Of a stretch of 64,000 nt of DNA, positions 7,986-16,797 are shown in pieces; within the stretch, counting starts at the first letter, position 1, and the number at the start of each line of letters is the position of its first letter. The translations under genes and the position numbers were made by a program. This DNA is from Nostoc sp. FACHB-280 (GTDB lineage: Bacteria > Cyanobacteriota > Cyanobacteriia > Cyanobacteriales > Nostocaceae): NCBI RefSeq assembly GCF_014697615.1, contig NZ_JACJSD010000004.1, positions 62,001-126,000 of the forward strand, read 5' to 3'. The notes beneath the pieces are model-generated. The model was not told the origin of the DNA. It ran no database searches and saw only the letters and a program-made list of their open reading frames with translations.

Positions 7986-8696
7986 TCACATTACAGGAGA
8001 GTCTTCAAATTTATAACCTACCCCAACAACAGTTTTAATAAACGAGGGGTTAGCAGGATCTGGCTCAATTTTTTTCCGCAACCTTGCTACATGGGTGTCA
8101 ACAACTCGCTCGTCACCGAAAAAATCATCGCCCCAAAGTTTATCAATTAGTTGAGTGCGGTTCCAAACTCGCCCAGGGTTACTGACAAAGGTGCTTAATA
8201 AATTAAATTCTAGGTTGGTTAAGTCTAAAGTTTCTGCTTCTTGGGAATTTAACTGGCGCGAAGCGGTGCGTTGTTCAATATCTACAATAAAGTTTTGCGT
8301 CCGGGTAACTTGATGTTGTCCGCCTTGACGCAGACTCCGCCGCAATAACGCCCGGACTCTGGCCACTAATTCTCTAGGGCTGAAGGGTTTAACCATATAG
8401 TCATCAGCACCAGTAGATAAACCAATGACGCGATCGATTTCTTCGCTTTTGGCTGTCAACATTAAAATATAAGGGTCTTTACTTCCAGGTTTTTGGCGAA
8501 TTCTGGCGCAAACTTCCAAGCCATCCAACCCAGGAATCATTAAGTCGAGAATAATTAAATCAGGTGGTTGTTCCTGAAACATCCGCAAGGCGTTTACACC
8601 ATCGCGGCTAACACGACAAGAAAATCCTTCTTTTTCTAAAGCCAGTTGGATTAACTGAGCAATTTCAGCTTCATCCTCAACAATTAAAATATCCAT
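7986..8696 (-). CDS. OmpR-family response regulator (BaeR-like)
   Basis: The 236-residue product has a receiver domain with acidic pocket (VEDEAE), phospho-acceptor Asp51 in LIILDLMIPG and the KPFSPREL segment with its conserved Lys, followed by a winged-helix DNA-binding domain ending GVGYKFED. It is complete. Its likely kinase partner is the gene at 6017-7123, which would directly follow if the GIY-YIG/repeat block were removed. The ATG at 8696 gives the expected MDILIVEDE start. Target genes are unknown. Confidence 0.9.
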   Translation of the reverse strand: MDILIVEDEAEIAQLIQLALEKEGFSCRVSRDGVNALRMFQEQPPDLIILDLMIPGLDGLEVCARIRQKPGSKDPYILMLTAKSEEIDRVIGLSTGADDYMVKPFSPRELVARVRALLRRSLRQGGQHQVTRTQNFIVDIEQRTASRQLNSQEAETLDLTNLEFNLLSTFVSNPGRVWNRTQLIDKLWGDDFFGDERVVDTHVARLRKKIEPDPANPSFIKTVVGVGYKFEDSPVM

Positions 8697-8785
8697 CGCT
8701 ATTCAAAATTCAACGGAATACGCAGAGTTATTTCCTGGCTTGCATTGTACTCTAAAAACCTGTGATAGGTAATGAGTAACAGATT

Positions 8786-9496
8786 TTACAGGTGAGAATT
8801 AGAAAGCGATCGATAGTTGTAACCTAAATGGGAGTCTTTTTGAATTTCCTGTTTAATGCTATCCAGATCAAGGAAGTAGTCAGCTACATCAATCAAGCTA
8901 TCACTAGTCATAGGTCGCAAACTCACAACTTCAACTCGACCACCTTTGCTAGTCACTGCTTCCACTGCATAAGCTAACGCGCCATCACCGCTAACCAAAA
9001 TAGCTGTATCGTAATAGGGGGCTAAAGTGATCATATCGACAGCAATTTCTACATTCAAATTAGGTTTTTTAGAATTGTCTGTCGGTTGTGCTTCTTTAGT
9101 CACTACTCGATAACCATTGCGCCGCATCCAAAACAAAAAGCCTTGTTGTTTGTCATTCGCCCGTGGACGTGCGGGAGTAGGGCGATTAACGTCCACTATT
9201 GTGTAAAAGAAAGCCCGCAATAGCCGCGAACCAGAGGTTAAACGACAAAGTAATTTGAGATAGTCGATTTCAATTCCTAGTTGCAAAGCTGCATGAAATA
9301 GATTGACACCATCAATAAAAATAGCCACTCGCCCACGGTTTAATCCGTTAATTGTTGAGCTGTTGGTTCTCGGTTCTCGATTGTGATAATGTTCACTTTT
9401 GGCAGGATTTTTCAAGACCATCTTTGGTGATGAGGGCGATTCTGATTCCAGGTGTTTATATACGTTGTTGGCTTTGGTAAAATTAGTGAAAGTCAT
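8786..9496 (-). CDS. LabA-like NYN domain protein
   Basis: The 236-residue product has an unstructured polar N-terminal segment of about 55 residues, then a NYN (PIN-like) domain: RVAIFIDGVNLF with Asp62 and Asn65, VEIAVDMITLA, and ILVSGDGALAYAV. These acidic residues match the metal site of the family, which includes predicted RNases. LabA of Synechococcus elongatus affects circadian output through KaiC-dependent negative feedback; many NYN paralogues exist in cyanobacteria, so orthology is not assured. It has the same strand as the upstream two-component genes but is separated from them by 89 bases. Confidence 0.8.
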   Translation of the reverse strand: MTFTNFTKANNVYKHLESESPSSPKMVLKNPAKSEHYHNREPRTNSSTINGLNRGRVAIFIDGVNLFHAALQLGIEIDYLKLLCRLTSGSRLLRAFFYTIVDVNRPTPARPRANDKQQGFLFWMRRNGYRVVTKEAQPTDNSKKPNLNVEIAVDMITLAPYYDTAILVSGDGALAYAVEAVTSKGGRVEVVSLRPMTSDSLIDVADYFLDLDSIKQEIQKDSHLGYNYRSLSNSHL

Positions 9497-10315
9497 TGAC
9501 TCCTCGGAAATTTTAAATTTGTGAAGATTGTGGAGAAATTAGCAAGATAGGATTTGTGCTAGTTAATTTACCTAGCAACAAAGGATGTGGCATTATTTGT
9601 GCTGAAGCTGTTATCTATCTAAGTTGCACATTGGCTTGCAGAGTTTGTGTGATGTCATTAGTCATGAATATTGATGAGAATGACCAGCAAAATGACTAAT
9701 GAATTAATACTTAGTTGGATGAGCTTGATACACAGAAATTGTGTTAATTTTGCAGATCCCAAAGGTAAACTCTCTAGAGTTGTTAACTCTGATCAGAGCG
9801 AGTTTTACGAGATATTCCCTTTGCCTATAAATATAAGGCTCTTTATCTATTCCCTCTGCATCTCAACTTACCACAGGATGCTAACAATTGCTCAAAGGCA
9901 GTTTGCTGTAAGGTGAATAGTGAAGAGCGATCGCATCTATAACTTATTGTACAACTGAATGGCAAAATCCCACAATCACCTCCAGCTTTGTGTATAGATA
10001 TCCATATATATCAAAAATGCCAAAGCTTTGATTTATTAGGCAAATATGTGCAGAATTTCTGGCAAATATATATTTAAAATTATGGAGTTCATAATTATTT
10101 AAAATTAATCGTTAAAACAATTACAGTTATATTTGCGAATATTTGCTGTTTAATAGTTTACCTCCTGAATAACCAGTTAAATAAGCAGTTGAACAAACTG
10201 TTATCAAAATCACTTATCAACTTAACCTTTAATTGTTCTTAAGATGGAGTGCATTGATTGAATAATAGAGCTAAATTGATATCTAGACTAGTCCACAAAA
10301 TGTCTTTGCTCATCT

Positions 10316-10351
10316 CCTCCAGTGGTTATTTGACCCCGGAGGTTATTTTTT
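10316..10351 (+). terminator. Orphan Rho-independent terminator
   Basis: CCTCC (10316-10320) pairs with GGAGG (10338-10342), with an inner GG/CC extension, followed by TTATTTTTT. No gene precedes it on this strand, so it probably ends a small RNA. A 17-codon frame starting at ATG 10300 runs through it but has no ribosome-binding site. Confidence 0.6.
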
Positions 10352-10598
10352 AAGTAGGCAGGAAGCAGGAGAAGATACCCATAAATAAATTTATCTTAAT
10401 TAAGATATGAACTAAAAATTCTAGAGAGACAAGGTAGACACGGGAGACAAGGGAGAGAGATGTTTGTAAAACTGGTCTATATAAATCTGTTTTGTAAATT
10501 AAATTACTGTCTAGATAATACATTAAGAAATACTAAGAAAGTTTCTCATGTTTTCTGATTCTTATGCTATCCTGTCAATAATTTGTACCTAAAGGAAA

Positions 10599-10640
10599 AT
10601 GTTAGAAAAACTACGGTTTTTCTTAGCTAGTTTGTTTTAG
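10599..10640 (+). other. 13-codon open frame with strong ribosome-binding site
   Basis: An ATG follows AAAGGAAA at the edge of a predicted transcript and encodes MLEKLRFFLASLF, then stops. Inside it a hairpin AGAAAAAC/GTTTTTCT can form. It could be a leader peptide or chance. It precedes the terminator at 10743. Confidence 0.25.
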
Positions 10641-10742
10641 GTAGACTGATAACGGAAAGCAAGTCATGTCTTAAGAAATCAAACTTTGTTTTCTGTTTAA
10701 TTCACTTTGTTTATAACACGCTAACAAACCGATAACACGATC

Positions 10743-10777
10743 GCGCCAGTTTGATTCCGCTTTAACTGGCGCTTTTT
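10743..10777 (+). terminator. Strong orphan Rho-independent terminator
   Basis: Arms GCGCCAGTT (10743-10751) and AACTGGCGC (10764-10772) are perfectly complementary and are followed by TTTTTAT. No annotated gene lies upstream on this strand for more than 1 kb, so an untranslated or very small transcript must end here. On the minus strand it is downstream of nothing. Confidence 0.75.
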
Positions 10778-10861
10778 ATATTTGGTGGAGAGGGTTATAG
10801 GGGTTGAGGTTGTAAGGGTTTTGAACACCTACACCCTTTCCTAAACCCTTGATTTTTCGTC

Positions 10862-11833
10862 TCACTGCGTCAGTCCTAATTCACTTGCTTGTGCCAAAAT
10901 TTCTAAAAGCGATCGCTCCATCACTCCACTCACAAATTGATTACCCTGCAAATTCATGTGAATGGTGTCATGATATAAAGCTTGTGGGTTGTCTGTTTGA
11001 TTAAATAGCGGCAGAAAATCTATATAGGGAATTTGTTGGGTTTGAGTAAACGCACTCAATCTTTTACGTGCAGTAATTTCGTAATCTAAGGGGCCGGGTT
11101 TACCGAGTTCCCGCCGTAAGGGAGTCATGGCTAAGAGAAATTGACTTTGGTTTTGACTGGCGATCGCTTGAATTTGTTTAATTGCTTCCAGATTCACACC
11201 GACGCGATCGCCTGGTTCGGCTTGGAGTGCTTGCAATTCGGGAATTGGCTGTTGTTTAGTTGCATAACGTTGCCATACTTCTACTAATCCTAACGGCGGT
11301 TTCGTCGCTGGATAGTTGCGATCGCGTCCTACTGGTAAAGCTGTGGGAGAATGGGCAAACAAATCATCTGTATTAATTAATAAAATTATTATCTGGGCTG
11401 AAAAATTGCCAAATCGCTGCAAATAAGCTAATTCGTTTCTTGGCCCCCAAGAGTTAGCCGAAGCATTCAAAACTTCCACCTGCTGATATTTGTCAGCAAT
11501 CTCTGATTTGAGGGAATTCATGATTAAGCTGGAGATGGTGTTTTTTTGATCAGTCCACCAGCCACCATTAGCAATAGAATCTCCTAACAACAGGACGCGC
11601 AAAGTTTTTGGTGCAGGGATTTTAGCGATGGAACTGCTACGCATCGAAAATTCATTAATTTCAATGCAATTTCCAAATCGGCGCGTGCTTTGATTTGGTG
11701 CTAACAAGTAACCTATCTGGGGGTCGCCAATGTAAATTAAGGGATTACCAAAACCAAAAAGCGATCGCAACCCAATCTCAATAATTACCAGTAGCACTAT
11801 CACTACCAAAATCATGAATATGACTACTTTCAC
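10862..11833 (-). CDS. Membrane-anchored SGNH/GDSL-type hydrolase
   Basis: The 323-residue product begins with an uncleaved membrane anchor (residues 2-20, very hydrophobic) and then an SGNH fold: block I LLLGDSIANGG with Ser86, a block with NASANSWGPRNEL, and a C-terminal Asp289-x-x-His292 (HDTIHMN), the usual catalytic dyad partner. Such enzymes hydrolyse or transfer acyl groups on polysaccharides or lipids, here likely outside the cytoplasmic membrane. The gene stands alone. It is not close enough to any named esterase for a substrate call. Confidence 0.82.
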   Translation of the reverse strand: MKVVIFMILVVIVLLVIIEIGLRSLFGFGNPLIYIGDPQIGYLLAPNQSTRRFGNCIEINEFSMRSSSIAKIPAPKTLRVLLLGDSIANGGWWTDQKNTISSLIMNSLKSEIADKYQQVEVLNASANSWGPRNELAYLQRFGNFSAQIIILLINTDDLFAHSPTALPVGRDRNYPATKPPLGLVEVWQRYATKQQPIPELQALQAEPGDRVGVNLEAIKQIQAIASQNQSQFLLAMTPLRRELGKPGPLDYEITARKRLSAFTQTQQIPYIDFLPLFNQTDNPQALYHDTIHMNLQGNQFVSGVMERSLLEILAQASELGLTQ

Positions 11834-12318
11834 TGCTGAATCCTCACCTATAAATAATTTTTATTTGCCTTATTAAAGTAATTAACTATACTCGATTTTT
11901 TCCGTGATTCTTTAAAAAAAGATAAATATATCAACTCGTAGATTTACTGAAAAATATTGCTAACTAACAACTAATCTGATTAATTCTTACCCAGTAATTC
12001 TCAACTATAAACAGGAGAAAAACAGCCTTTGCTTCTCCTATCTCTGGTTGGTGAATCTCGACACTTCTCCTACCGGAGACGCTACGCGAACGACAAGCTC
12101 AGTGCATCGCTTCGCTCGATTACCGCGTAGCCGAACCACTAACTCCTGTTTTATGTATATAAACTGAACTACTACCACCTGCGACGTAAGTAAATTTAGG
12201 GATGTATTCGTTGCAAAGCTTAAACAAAATAAAAGCAGAACCTTAACTAGTTTTGCTAACAGAAGGACTACAATCAAAACGGACAAATTAGGACTCTAAC
12301 GAAGGAGGATTAAACGCG
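11834..12318. other. Gene-free interval with GGAGACGCTACGCGAAC repeat
   Basis: The interval is AT-rich up to about 12030. At 12055-12135 it holds GGAGACGCTACGCGAACGAC and a nearby inverted CGCGTAGCCGAAC, a dispersed repeat type common in Nostocales genomes. No gene is supported here; the 82-codon open frame on the minus strand is made of this repeat. Confidence 0.5.
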
Positions 12319-12459
12319 ATGTCCGACTTAAATAGAGGAATTATGAAATTTGAGGGTGCAGACTCCCCCAAAGTAGTGACTGTTTCTACAGTTTTGCTCT
12401 TGGGTTCGATTGCTGGCCTAATTATTTGGGCGCTGCAAGCGGCTTATGCCTTAAATTAA
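12319..12459 (+). CDS. Small single-span membrane protein (46 residues)
   Basis: A strong ribosome-binding site (AAGGAGGA) lies 9 bases before the ATG at 12319. The product begins MSDLNRGIMKFEGADSPKVV and has one membrane span (about residues 21-43), ending ALN. It is too short for usual ORF cut-offs. The layout of a short polar N-terminus and one helix is that of small photosystem or cytochrome-complex subunits. I think it may belong to the group annotated as Psb35-related, but I cannot confirm this. It is on the same strand as, and 198 bases before, the fusion gene at 12658. Confidence 0.75.
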   Translation: MSDLNRGIMKFEGADSPKVVTVSTVLLLGSIAGLIIWALQAAYALN

Positions 12460-12657
12460 GTGACCAGTGCTGAAAAATTAGTGTTGATTTGGATATGGGC
12501 AGAATGTCAGCAAAACCTAGGTTTGCACTGCTGCCCAATGTCCATTTGAGACATATTAATAAAGTGTCCGAAAAATCGGAAAAAAACTTCCAAAAAATTT
12601 TAGATTTTGCGATTTGAGATTTTAGATGCAATATAAATCTAAAATCCAACATCAACA

Positions 12658-15552
12658 ATGCTTGAACTTTGGGGTGCCTTAGTTATTTTAATTGCCTGCC
12701 CCTTATTAGGCGGCTTACCGCTAATCGCCTGGATTACCAACGGGTTGACAGGTAGGCAATTGTCACAGATAGGCACAAAAAACATCAGCGTTTCAGCCGC
12801 TTTTTATCATGGCGGCACATTGGTAGGGCTTTTGGCGGTAGTCTCAGAAGCCTTAAAGGGAATCGCCGCCGTTTTTCTGACTCGTATGTTTTTCCCAGAT
12901 GGTTCGCCTTGGGAAATAATCGCCATCATTGCTTTAGTCTTAGGGCGATTTTGGCTAGGTAAAGGGGCGGGAACCACAAATGCTGCTTGGGGATTTTTAA
13001 TTCATGATCCATTGGTGGCGGTATTTGTCAGTTTTTTAGCAATCACCACATTTTTAGTATTTCGTGCCAAACGACCAGTGAAGTATGGAGTATTAATGCT
13101 GTTTCCTTTACTGGTCATCGTTTTGCATTCTGATGATTTGTTTAGAATTCTGGCTGCGATCGCTTTAGCTGTGTTACTGGGGTGGATTTATCGGCAAATG
13201 CCGGATGATTTAGATTTACCAGTAGAAGCAGCCCAGACCAATACCCAAGCAACCTTAGCAACCTTGCAAAGCGATCGCCCAATTTTGACTTTAGATGATG
13301 AACTAGATGGGGCGATAGTCGGACAAAAAGCCGCTACCCTATCTCAAATTAAGCGTTGGGGTTATCCTGTCCCTAAAGGGTGGGTAATTGTTCCCGGTGC
13401 AGATCCCGAAAAATTAATCACCATCCTCAAACCTTCCGATTTATCGCCGTTAATTGTACGTTCCTCAGCCATTGGGGAAGATTCCGAACAAGCTTCCGCC
13501 GCCGGACAGTATGAAACGGTGGTGAGTGTCGCTAGTAAAGAACAATTGCAAACTGCGATCGCCCAAGTGAGAGATTCCTACAATCATCCCAGTGCGGTAC
13601 AGTACAGGATTGATCGCGGTTTACCAGAAACAGCGATGACAGTGTTGGTGCAGCAGCAAGTCCAAAGCGTTTATTCGGGAGTGGCCTTTACCCGTGATCC
13701 CATAACCCAGCAAGGGGATGCGATCGTCATTGAAGCCTTACCCGGTAGTCCGATTCAAGTCGTCTCTGGACAAGTTACGCCCGAACAATATCGCGCCTTT
13801 GTTGTCGAAACCGATAATATTTCCTCAATTCACATCGAAGGGACAGGACAAGTCCCCCAAGCCATCATCAAACAAGTGGCTTACCTCGCCTACCGTATCG
13901 AAAAACGTTACCACGGCATACCCCAAGATATTGAGTGGTGTTATGACGGTCAAACTCTGTGGGTGTTGCAAGCCCGACCAATTACTACACTGTTACCAAT
14001 CTGGACAAGGAAAATCGCCGCCGAAGTGATTCCGGGGGTGATTCATCCTTTAACTTGGTCAATTAATCGCCCCTTAACTTGTGGCGTGTGGGGAGATATT
14101 TTCACAATTGTGTTAGGCGATCGCGCTTCTGGGTTAGATTTTACGGAAACTGCTACCCTGCACTACTCTAGAGCTTATTTTAATGCCTCCCTCTTAGGAG
14201 ATATTTTTCTGCGGATGGGTTTACCGCCGGAAAGTTTAGAATTTCTCACCAGAGGCACAAAAATGAGTAAACCGCCTTTGCAGTCCACAATGCAGAATCT
14301 CCCCGGATTAATGCAGTTGTTGAAACAGGAATTGAATTTAGACAAAGACTTTAAGCAAGACTACCGCCAGTTATTTATTCCTGGGTTATCGCAATTAGCC
14401 CATGAATCAATTGAGGAGATGGAACCAGAGCAAATCTTAGAGAGAATTGATTTTAACTTAGAATTACTGCGGCGTGGCACTTATTACAGCATTTTAGCGC
14501 CTTTGAGTGCCGCCATTAGACAAGGCATCTTTCGGGTGAAAGATGGGCAGATTGATAATAGTGTGACACCAGAAGTGGCTGCTTTGCGATCGCTCAGTGC
14601 TTTAGCTGCCGATGCCAGACAAATATTAACAGAGTTGGAACCAGACCAAGTATTTGAACAGTTAGAACAAACACCCGAAGGTCAAAAAGTTCTTTACGAA
14701 TTTAACGAACTGCTGGAAGATTACGGTTATTTAAGTGATGTCGGAACTAACATTGCTATTCCTACCTGGAAAGAAGACCCCCGACCAGTGCAGCAGTTAT
14801 TTGTGCAACTAATTCAAGGTAATCAACCAGAAACAGGTGATGTTGACCCCATTAATCGGGCTTTATCTGGCAAACGCAAACGTGGCTTTGTCCAAGAACG
14901 TGTAGATATTAAAGGCAGAGTGACAGAGGTTTATTCCCGACTGTTGGCAGAATTGCGCTGGCGATTTGTTGCTATTGAGAAAACTTGGTTAAAATCTGGG
15001 TTACTCAAAGAGGTGGGCGATATCTTTTTCCTCGAAATGGCAGAAATTAGACAGCTAATTGCCGAAGCTGATACGCCATTGCGAGAACGCTTACCAGAAA
15101 TTATCGAATATCGGCGATCGCAATTTCTCGAAGATAGCAAAATTCCCCAAGTCCCGATTTTGATTTACGGCCATACACCACCCCATCCCCTAGCACCTTC
15201 TCCTATTTACTCTGACCAAACATTACAAGGTATTCCCGCCAGCCACGGACAAGCCGAAGGTCGAGTTAAGGTAGTACGAAACTTACAAGATTTGCCCCAA
15301 ATTGACCGCGATACTATTTTAGTGGTTCCTTATACCGATTCTGGTTGGGCTCCTTTATTAGTGCGGGCTGGCGGACTGATTGCTGAAGCTGGTGGTAGAT
15401 TATCTCATGGCGCAATTGTCGCCCGTGAATATGGTATCCCGGCGGTGATGGATGTCAGAGGCGCAACTTGGTTGTTGCAAGATGGTCAACGGGTCAGAAT
15501 TGATGGCTCTAGGGGTATTGTAGAACTATCTAACGACTTAAGGCCACAATGA
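12658..15552 (+). CDS. PlsY-like membrane domain fused to PEP synthase-like ATP-grasp/phosphohistidine protein
   Basis: The 964-residue product joins two parts. Residues 1-190 are a multi-span membrane domain with PlsY-like signatures: GTKNISVSAAFYHGG (compare the GSGNIGATN loop) and GRFWLGKGAGTTNAAWG (compare the FKGGKG loop). Residues about 213-445 form a pyruvate phosphate dikinase-type ATP-grasp (GQKAATLSQIKRWGYPVPKG, VRSSAIGEDSE, LQARPITTL). A central helical region follows, and the C-terminus (about 850-960) is a mobile phosphohistidine domain with GGRLSHGAIVARE, His917. The PEP-binding TIM barrel of PEP synthase is absent, as in rifampin phosphotransferase. A cupin gene overlaps its stop by four bases. 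The substrate is unknown; acyl-phosphate or lipid chemistry at the membrane is inference. Confidence 0.85.
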   Translation: MLELWGALVILIACPLLGGLPLIAWITNGLTGRQLSQIGTKNISVSAAFYHGGTLVGLLAVVSEALKGIAAVFLTRMFFPDGSPWEIIAIIALVLGRFWLGKGAGTTNAAWGFLIHDPLVAVFVSFLAITTFLVFRAKRPVKYGVLMLFPLLVIVLHSDDLFRILAAIALAVLLGWIYRQMPDDLDLPVEAAQTNTQATLATLQSDRPILTLDDELDGAIVGQKAATLSQIKRWGYPVPKGWVIVPGADPEKLITILKPSDLSPLIVRSSAIGEDSEQASAAGQYETVVSVASKEQLQTAIAQVRDSYNHPSAVQYRIDRGLPETAMTVLVQQQVQSVYSGVAFTRDPITQQGDAIVIEALPGSPIQVVSGQVTPEQYRAFVVETDNISSIHIEGTGQVPQAIIKQVAYLAYRIEKRYHGIPQDIEWCYDGQTLWVLQARPITTLLPIWTRKIAAEVIPGVIHPLTWSINRPLTCGVWGDIFTIVLGDRASGLDFTETATLHYSRAYFNASLLGDIFLRMGLPPESLEFLTRGTKMSKPPLQSTMQNLPGLMQLLKQELNLDKDFKQDYRQLFIPGLSQLAHESIEEMEPEQILERIDFNLELLRRGTYYSILAPLSAAIRQGIFRVKDGQIDNSVTPEVAALRSLSALAADARQILTELEPDQVFEQLEQTPEGQKVLYEFNELLEDYGYLSDVGTNIAIPTWKEDPRPVQQLFVQLIQGNQPETGDVDPINRALSGKRKRGFVQERVDIKGRVTEVYSRLLAELRWRFVAIEKTWLKSGLLKEVGDIFFLEMAEIRQLIAEADTPLRERLPEIIEYRRSQFLEDSKIPQVPILIYGHTPPHPLAPSPIYSDQTLQGIPASHGQAEGRVKVVRNLQDLPQIDRDTILVVPYTDSGWAPLLVRAGGLIAEAGGRLSHGAIVAREYGIPAVMDVRGATWLLQDGQRVRIDGSRGIVELSNDLRPQ

Positions 15553-15890
15553 TTACCACTTCCCTGAATAACTTGCCCGAAGAATCTGTTTCTCACAACC
15601 CCGAAATTAAAAAAAAGGTGATGTTGCGCTTTGGCGATTTACCTCACCTCACCAACTTTTCTCAAGCCCGCTTTGCCCCTGGACAGACAGCCGCAGCACA
15701 CGCACATCAAGATATGTGTGAAGTATTTTTTGTGGAAGCTGGTTCTGGGGTAATTCGCGTAAATAATCAAGAATATCCCCTACTACCCGGAAACTGCATC
15801 GCCATCGAAGCTGGAGAAGTTCACGAAGTAATTAACAATGGCGTAACGGAATTAGTTTTGACTTACTTTGGTTTACGGATAGAAGTATAA
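15549..15890 (+). CDS. Single-domain cupin protein
   Basis: The start codon overlaps the stop of the fusion gene (ATGA), implying translational coupling and a joint function. The 113-residue product has cupin motif 1 (AAHAHQDMCEVFFVEAGSG, two His and one Glu) and motif 2 (GNCIAIEAGEVHEVINN). Metal ligands are therefore intact. Small cupins can be isomerases, dioxygenases or ligand sensors; which applies cannot be told. Its tight link to a PEP-synthase-like protein suggests it binds or modifies the same substrate. Confidence 0.85.
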   Translation: MITTSLNNLPEESVSHNPEIKKKVMLRFGDLPHLTNFSQARFAPGQTAAAHAHQDMCEVFFVEAGSGVIRVNNQEYPLLPGNCIAIEAGEVHEVINNGVTELVLTYFGLRIEV

Positions 15891-15973
15891 AACAGCATCT
15901 ATATTTACAATATTCTCAGCAAATAAATATAATTTCAATCTCATATATAACTCCTGAATCCTGAATTCTGAAT

Positions 15974-16549
15974 TTAATATTTCTCTGGTTGCCAATCAGG
16001 ATTAGTGAGACTGGTAAGAATATGGTCTTGCCACTTGCCGTTAATTAATAAATAGTCTCTAGCATATCCTTCAACCACAAATCCCAAACGTTTGAGGACA
16101 TTACCACTACGTTGATTATGTGGCATATAATTTGCCATAATGCGATGAAAATTTAAATCATCAAATACATATTGAATTGCTGCTTTTAATCCTTCGGTCA
16201 TGTAGCCTTTACCTTGTTGATTTTCGGCTAGGCTATAACCTACATAACAAAAATGGGCGGCTCCCCTAATAAAATTATTAAAATTAATTGTGCCAACGAT
16301 AATCTTAGGATTTTTGCGAGAAAATATAAATAATTTTAAAGATTGGTCATGAATAAATTCTAAAAACGTATTTTCTAGTTGATATTGCCAATACTCTTCT
16401 GTAAAAAAACCATCCCCCCATTTCGGATAAAAAGGAGTCAGATAAGATTTGTTGTCTAAAAAATATTTTAAGATTTGGGGAATATCTTCCTTGATAGCAA
16501 TGCGTAATAATAAGCGATCGCTAGTAATAATTGGCAATTCTGAGTGCAT
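15974..16549 (-). CDS. GNAT N-acetyltransferase, RimJ/RimL type
   Basis: The 191-residue product begins with the RimJ-like LPIITSDRLLLRIAIKED and has the acetyl-CoA loop SLAENQQGKGYMTEGL (Q-x-G-x-G/A pattern) followed by NFHRIMANYMPHNQRSGNVLKRLGF, typical of the ribosomal-protein or amino-acid acetylating branch. The substrate is not determinable. It is convergent with the cupin gene, and a short heptamer-like repeat (CTGAATC, CTGAATT) lies between the two. Confidence 0.85.
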   Translation of the reverse strand: MHSELPIITSDRLLLRIAIKEDIPQILKYFLDNKSYLTPFYPKWGDGFFTEEYWQYQLENTFLEFIHDQSLKLFIFSRKNPKIIVGTINFNNFIRGAAHFCYVGYSLAENQQGKGYMTEGLKAAIQYVFDDLNFHRIMANYMPHNQRSGNVLKRLGFVVEGYARDYLLINGKWQDHILTSLTNPDWQPEKY

Positions 16550-16673
16550 ACAAACTTGACCAACTTGATAACTGATAGCTACAGCATTTTATTCTGGCTG
16601 TTTGCTGTTGTGAGTACCAAACAGTAAAACTGTTATAACAAGATTTAGCAGAATTAGCATTTTCGAGATTTTG

Positions 16674-16709
16674 TCTACTTTGTCTACCATATCTCCCTTA
16701 TCTCCCTTG
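16674..16709. repeat. Nine-base tandem repeat (TCTCCCTTG type)
   Basis: Four 9-base units TCTACTTTG, TCTACCATA, TCTCCCTTA and TCTCCCTTG follow each other. The same repeat is present at 60495-60530, near 62163-62198 and, inverted, near 10428-10460. Confidence 0.75.
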
Positions 16710-16797
16710 TTCAGAATATTATAAAAGTGCGATCGCCCTCCACCAGTTGATAAAATTCGGGAAATTAGGCGATCGCTCTTTCAATATATTCAATGCT

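Larger units (their letters stand above)
9497..10861. other. Gene-poor interval of 1.36 kb
   Basis: No convincing protein gene is present. The open frame 9671-9916 lacks any recognisable feature or ribosome-binding site. Two strong Rho-independent terminators on the + strand (10316-10351, 10743-10777) have no annotated gene in front of them, suggesting short transcripts. A Pho-box-like CTTAACCT occurs at 10221-10228. A 9-base tandem repeat (GACAAGGTA type) lies near 10428-10460. Confidence 0.6.

Noticed and set aside
7542-8038. Two long forward open frames (130 and 163 codons) through the repeat array
   Set aside because: They are stop-free only because the 132-base unit is divisible by three; translated peptides are the repeat itself and neither has a ribosome-binding site or known domain.
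9671-9916. 81-codon forward frame
   Set aside because: No ribosome-binding site, no recognisable domain, irregular composition, and no neighbour that supports it.
10575-10777. 6S RNA
   Set aside because: The length before the terminator would suit, but the two ends do not pair to give the long closing stem and central bubble of 6S RNA.
12038-12286. 82-codon minus-strand frame
   Set aside because: It is largely made of the dispersed GGAGACGCTACGCGAAC-type repeat and has no likeness to a known protein.
12319-12459. Psb34 or a high-light-inducible protein
   Set aside because: The characteristic RLNNFAxE motif of Psb34/HliP proteins is absent; only the size and single span agree.
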